Assembly: GCF_018417595.1 (NCBI RefSeq)
Contig: NZ_CP070982.1
Coordinates: 1,575,501-1,639,500 of the forward strand
Reading direction: 5' to 3'
DNA from: Pseudomonas entomophila
GTDB taxonomy: Bacteria; Pseudomonadota; Gammaproteobacteria; Pseudomonadales; Pseudomonadaceae
Length of the DNA stretch: 64,000 bases
In this document: positions 60,597 to 64,000 of the stretch, one piece after another
Numbering within the stretch: position 1 is the first letter of the stretch
How the letters are laid out: each line of letters opens with the position of its first letter
Made by a program: the position numbers and the translations under genes
Notes under the pieces: generated by a model
What the model saw: only the letters and a program-made list of their open reading frames with translations
What the model was told of the DNA's origin: nothing
Database searches by the model: none

Positions 60597-60624
60597 AACG
60601 GCCACCCTCGAGGTGGCCGTTTTG
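60597..60624 (+). terminator. Intrinsic terminator after wbpM
   Basis: Ten-base stem AACGGCCACC / GGTGGCCGTT with a 5-base loop, followed by TTTGC. It closes the O-antigen locus about 12 bases after the wbpM stop. Confidence 0.88.
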
Positions 60625-60736
60625 CAATATTTCCAAGCATTTGTTGGTTTGTCAGGTGCTCCTGCGCTGACTAACGTTCAGCTTGCAGCGAGGGAAACGC
60701 TGCATCTGAATGTTGTCTACCAGGAGAAATATTACT

Positions 60737-61069
60737 ATGCGCAACACTGTTCTGAGCTACTTGCTTCTACCTCTGCTCGCGGGCTGGTCAGTGTCCTCGA
60801 GCGCAGCGCCAGTCATCTCGACTGATCCGCTGCCCACGGTGTCGTTAACGACACCCAGCATCGAGCCAATGGCTCGAGTCGATCTCAACCGGGCTGATCG
60901 TGAGACACTGCAACGTCGGCTCTCAGGGATCGGCAAGGACAAAGCCCAGGCTATCGTCGATTATCGTGAGGCCAACGGGCCATTCACATCTGTGGACGAA
61001 TTGCTGGAGATCAAGGGTATCGGCAATGCACTGCTGGAGCGCAATCGCGACAAGATGATGGTGGAGTAA
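60737..61069 (+). CDS. ComEA-like helix-hairpin-helix DNA-binding protein
   Basis: A 110-residue secreted protein with a signal peptide (MRNTVLSYLLLPLLAGWSV, cleavage probably after SSSAA near 24) and a C-terminal pair of helix-hairpin-helix motifs: LSGIGKDKAQAIVDYREANG and LLEIKGIGNALLERN. This is the ComEA layout, for which periplasmic DNA binding during uptake is the known role in competent species; in Pseudomonas its use is uncertain. It is regularly the gene after wbpM. The ATG at 60737 has CAGGAGAAA upstream. Confidence 0.9.
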   Translation: MRNTVLSYLLLPLLAGWSVSSSAAPVISTDPLPTVSLTTPSIEPMARVDLNRADRETLQRRLSGIGKDKAQAIVDYREANGPFTSVDELLEIKGIGNALLERNRDKMMVE

Positions 61070-61075
61070 GCAGCT

Positions 61076-61113
61076 CCGACACCGGCGGCTTACGCGCCGG
61101 TGTCGGCATCTTT
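61076..61113. terminator. Bidirectional terminator hairpin between comEA and the DUF2897 gene
   Basis: Perfect 12-base stem CCGACACCGGCG / CGCCGGTGTCGG (61076-61087 and 61095-61106) with a seven-base loop, then CATCTTT on the plus strand. It fills the 42-base gap between two converging genes. Confidence 0.85.
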
Positions 61114-61279
61114 AGCGGTCTTGAGCGTCCTTCGCGTCCATTTCTGCATTACGCTCGTGGATTTTTTTCAGCTGCTCGTCGGTCAGAGGCAACTTTTTCG
61201 CCGTATCTCGCAGCAGCAGTAAACCACCAATGATCGAACCAAGGGCGATGATCAGAATCAACCAAGCATACCAAGGCAT
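61112..61279 (-). CDS. Small DUF2897-type single-pass membrane protein
   Basis: A 55-residue protein: MPWYAWLILIIALGSIIGGL forms one membrane helix, followed by a charged tail with LTDEQLKKIHERNAEMDAKD. This is the pattern of the DUF2897 family of unknown function found beside pyrF in Pseudomonas. The ATG at 61277-61279 has a strong AAGGAG upstream; an upstream in-frame start (61309) would remove the helix from the N-terminus and is rejected. Confidence 0.82.
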   Translation of the reverse strand: MPWYAWLILIIALGSIIGGLLLLRDTAKKLPLTDEQLKKIHERNAEMDAKDAQDR

Positions 61280-61401
61280 TGACGTTCTCCTTGCTCTCGT
61301 GGAACCCATCGCCCCGAGGCACTTGTATCAATTATAGGCGGGGTGCGGGCTGGGGGCCAAATCGTCTGATCCATGGCCCCCAAAGGCCCTGCGACTTCGT
61401 T

Positions 61402-61407
61402 TACAAT
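61402..61407 (+). promoter_or_regulatory. Possible -10 box of the pyrF promoter
   Basis: TACAAT 36 bases before the pyrF ATG, within TTTACAATGCG. No matching -35 is seen, so confidence is low. Confidence 0.35.
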
Positions 61408-61442
61408 GCGCGCCGTTCAAGACTTGCCAAGAGACCCTGCCC

Positions 61443-62144
61443 ATGTCCGCCTGCCAGACGCCCCTTATCGTCGCCCTGGATTTCCCTACCCGTGACGCCG
61501 CCCTGAAGTTGGCTGACCAGCTCGATCCGGCGCTGTGCCGGGTAAAGGTCGGAAAGGAGCTATTCACCAGCAGTGCTTCGGGGATTGTCGAGACCCTTTG
61601 CGCCAAGGGCTTCGAAGTGTTTCTCGATCTCAAGTTCCACGACATCCCCAACACCACCGCCATGGCGGTCAAGGCGGCGGCCGAGATGGGCGTGTGGATG
61701 GTCAACGTGCACTGTTCCGGTGGCCTGCGCATGATGTCGGCTTGCCGAGAGGAGTTGGCCAAGCGTAGTGGTCCGCAACCGCTGTTGATCGGTGTGACTG
61801 TACTGACCAGCATGGAGCGCGAGGACCTGGCCGGCATTGGCCTGGACGTCGATCCACAGGAGCAGGTGCTGCGTCTGGCGGCGTTGGCGCAAAAAGCCGG
61901 TATGGATGGCCTGGTGTGCTCGGCACTGGAGGCGCCCGCATTGAAAGCGGCTCATCCGTCACTGCAACTGGTTACCCCGGGGATTCGCCCGGCGGGCAGT
62001 GCCCAGGACGATCAGCGTCGTATCCTGACGCCGCGCCAGGCGCTGGATGCAGGGTCCGATTACCTGGTGATCGGCCGCCCGATCAGCCAGGCGGCGGATC
62101 CGGCCAAGGCTTTGGCTGCCGTAGTGGCCGAGATTCGCGGCTGA
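61443..62144 (+). CDS. pyrF: Orotidine 5'-phosphate decarboxylase
   Basis: Final step of UMP synthesis. The 233-residue protein is a TIM barrel with the catalytic Asp-Lys-x-x-Asp array in [13 protein letters not shown] near 58-70, VALDFPTRD at the N-terminus, and the phosphate-binding VTPGIRP and YLVIGRPI near the end. The ATG at 61443 is 10 bases after AAGAGA. It stands alone on the plus strand and converges with the CurA-type gene across a REP pair. Confidence 0.97.
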   Translation: MSACQTPLIVALDFPTRDAALKLADQLDPALCRVKVGKELFTSSASGIVETLCAKGFEVFLDLKFHDIPNTTAMAVKAAAEMGVWMVNVHCSGGLRMMSACREELAKRSGPQPLLIGVTVLTSMEREDLAGIGLDVDPQEQVLRLAALAQKAGMDGLVCSALEAPALKAAHPSLQLVTPGIRPAGSAQDDQRRILTPRQALDAGSDYLVIGRPISQAADPAKALAAVVAEIRG

Positions 62145-62214
62145 TTTGTAAGGGCCAGGGCCGCGTTGCGGCCCATCGCGGGGCAAAACAGAACCCATTG
62201 ATTTGTCACGAGCT

Positions 62215-62303
62215 CTGTAGGAGCGGCTTTAGCCGCGATCACCCGCGAAGCGGGTGGCCAGCACCGTGTTGTCTGCATCGCGGCTAAAGCCGCCCCTACA
62301 GAG
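62215..62303. repeat. REP doublet between convergent pyrF and the CurA-type gene
   Basis: Arms 62215-62240 and 62278-62303 are reverse complements with one mismatch (GTAGGAGCGGCTTTAGCCGC family, as at 1745-1831). A further partial REP-like GCGGCCCATCGCGGGG lies at about 62169-62184. Confidence 0.88.
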
Positions 62304-62341
62304 TGCTCTTTTCCCTGCGCCACAGCGCAGCCCCGAAGCCC

Positions 62342-63343
62342 TCAGACCTTCAGCACCAACTTGCCGAAGTTCTCACCGCTGAACAGCTTGAGCAAGGTTT
62401 CCGGGAAGGTCTCCAGCCCCTCCACCACGTCCTCCTTGCTCTTGACCTTGCCGCTGGCCAGCCATCCAGCCATCTCCTGCGCAGCCTTGCCATACTCCTT
62501 GACGTAATCCATGACCACGAAGCCTTCCATGCGTGCACGGTTCACCAGAAGCGACAGGTAGTTTGCCGGCCCCTTCACCGCCTCCTTGTTGTTGTACTGG
62601 CTGATTGCGCCGCAGATCACTACCCGGGCCTTGAAACTGAGGCGCGAGAGCACGGCATCCAGAATGTCACCGCCGACGTTGTCGAAGTACACATCCACGC
62701 CCTTGGGGCATTCGCGCTTGAGGCCGGCCAGCACGTCTTCGGCCTTGTAGTCGATGACCCCGTCGAAGCCCAGTTCATCCTTGAGGTACTGGCACTTCTG
62801 CGCACCGCCGGCAATCCCGATCACCCGGCAACCCTTCAGCTTGGCAATTTGCCCGGCAATGCTGCCGACCGCGCCGGCGGCGCCTGAGATCACCACCGTC
62901 TCGCCGGCCTTTGGCTGGCCGACATCGAGCAGGGCGAAGTAGGCGGTCATGCCGGTCATGCCCAGCGCGGAGAGATAGCGGGGTAGGGGGGCGAGCCTGG
63001 GGTCGATCTTGTACAGGCCCTGGGGCGCGCCCGTGTAGTAATCCTGCACGCCCAGCGCACCGTTCACATGGTCGCCGACCTTGAAGTCCGGATGCCTGGA
63101 GGCGATCACCTCGCCGACCCCCAGGGCACGCATCACCTGGCCAAGGGCCACGGGCGCAATATAGGACTTGCCCTCGTTCATCCAGCCGCGCATCGCGGGG
63201 TCCAGTGACAAGTAGAGGTTCTTCACCAGTACCTCGCCCTCGGCGGGTTGCTCGGTGGCGACCTCCTCATAGGTGAAGTCTTCGCGACGCACGGCGCCGA
63301 CCGGGCGCTTGGCAAGCAGGAAACGGCGGTTGCTGGTGGACAT
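62342..63343 (-). CDS. NADPH-dependent CurA/YncB-type oxidoreductase
   Basis: A 333-residue medium-chain reductase of the CurA/leukotriene-B4-dehydrogenase branch, reducing alpha,beta-unsaturated carbonyl compounds with NADPH. It shows no zinc-binding cysteine pattern. The nucleotide motif is VVISGAAGAVGSIAGQIAKL near 146-165, with GIAGGAQKC after the next strand, DVYFDNVGGDILDAV near 220 and ICGAISQYN near 246, all family marks. The natural substrate is unknown. Start ATG at 63341-63343 with GGAGATATCGCC upstream. Confidence 0.9.
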   Translation of the reverse strand: MSTSNRRFLLAKRPVGAVRREDFTYEEVATEQPAEGEVLVKNLYLSLDPAMRGWMNEGKSYIAPVALGQVMRALGVGEVIASRHPDFKVGDHVNGALGVQDYYTGAPQGLYKIDPRLAPLPRYLSALGMTGMTAYFALLDVGQPKAGETVVISGAAGAVGSIAGQIAKLKGCRVIGIAGGAQKCQYLKDELGFDGVIDYKAEDVLAGLKRECPKGVDVYFDNVGGDILDAVLSRLSFKARVVICGAISQYNNKEAVKGPANYLSLLVNRARMEGFVVMDYVKEYGKAAQEMAGWLASGKVKSKEDVVEGLETFPETLLKLFSGENFGKLVLKV

Positions 63344-63520
63344 GGCGATATCTCCTGGAATGGGGTAGTCGGGGCAGGATGATCAGCTGCGATCCTGTCC
63401 TGCGTCACGCAAGATCACCGCGAACGATAGTAGTCCAACCGCAGTCCTGATGATGCTGCCCAGCCGGTTGGCAGGCTGACTAGACTCAGGCTCGAATCCA
63501 GTTCCCAGAAGGAGCCAATG

Positions 63521-64000
<480 letters not shown>

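Overview
The window is a chromosomal segment of a fluorescent Pseudomonas, most likely of the Pseudomonas putida group. The evidence is high-GC coding with Pseudomonas codon habits, the gene neighbourhood (asnO, mnmC, pap, fumC, trhO, undA, yciK-mupP-ubiG, mtaD/mtnA, gyrA, serC-pheA-tyrA/aroA-cmk-rpsA-ihfB, O-antigen genes, wbpM-comEA-pyrF), the fused tyrA-aroA gene, the lack of hisC2 after pheA, and several families of REP-type palindromes between genes. I see no tRNA, rRNA, CRISPR array, insertion sequence, integrase or prophage gene.

Region 1 (1 to about 21.1 kb) holds housekeeping and accessory metabolism. It includes osmolyte dipeptide amidation (asnO, cut by the window edge), tRNA wobble modification (mnmC, trhO), polyphosphate-driven ADP synthesis (pap), a drug/metabolite-type permease, fumarase C, a secreted DUF2059 protein, bolA, a DsbA/FrnE-like protein, an ABC exporter and a membrane GGDEF-EAL protein. 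Next comes a 261-residue haem-oxygenase-fold diiron enzyme whose metal ligands match UndA, the 1-undecene-forming enzyme of Pseudomonas. A minus-strand group (mtaD, ubiG, mupP, yciK) covers methylthioadenosine salvage, ubiquinone synthesis and peptidoglycan recycling; mtnA diverges from it.

Region 2 (21.1 to 32.2 kb) is core: gyrA, then serC-pheA-(tyrA/aroA)-cmk-rpsA for serine and aromatic synthesis, CMP kinase and ribosomal protein S1, then ihfB and lapA. Rho-independent terminators follow gyrA and rpsA.

Region 3 (32.9 to 60.6 kb) is one long plus-strand O-antigen locus in the classical Pseudomonas position between ihfB and wbpM/comEA. It begins with two tandem Wzz-type chain-length regulators. 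wbpABCDE then makes a UDP-2,3-diacetamido uronic acid, followed by Wzx, a GNAT/FemAB-like/polysaccharide-deacetylase-like triad, a Wzy candidate, a hexapeptide acetyltransferase, a GT4 glycosyltransferase and the amidino-group module wbpG-hisH2-hisF2. The right part has wbjBCD (UDP-L-FucNAc), a WbuB-like transferase, and a PglC/PglD/PglE/WbpM-type set that should make di-N-acetylbacillosamine and load it on undecaprenyl phosphate. Three sugar-nucleotide pathways and three transferases fit a trisaccharide repeat. No WbpI-type 2-epimerase is present, so the uronic acid may keep the gluco configuration. The left part (about 33 to 48 kb) looks more AT-rich and foreign than the right part (from wbjB), which uses host-like codons.

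Region 4 (60.6 to 64 kb) returns to core genes: a ComEA-like helix-hairpin-helix protein, a small DUF2897 membrane protein, pyrF, a CurA-type NADPH oxidoreductase and the start of a short-chain dehydrogenase cut by the window edge.
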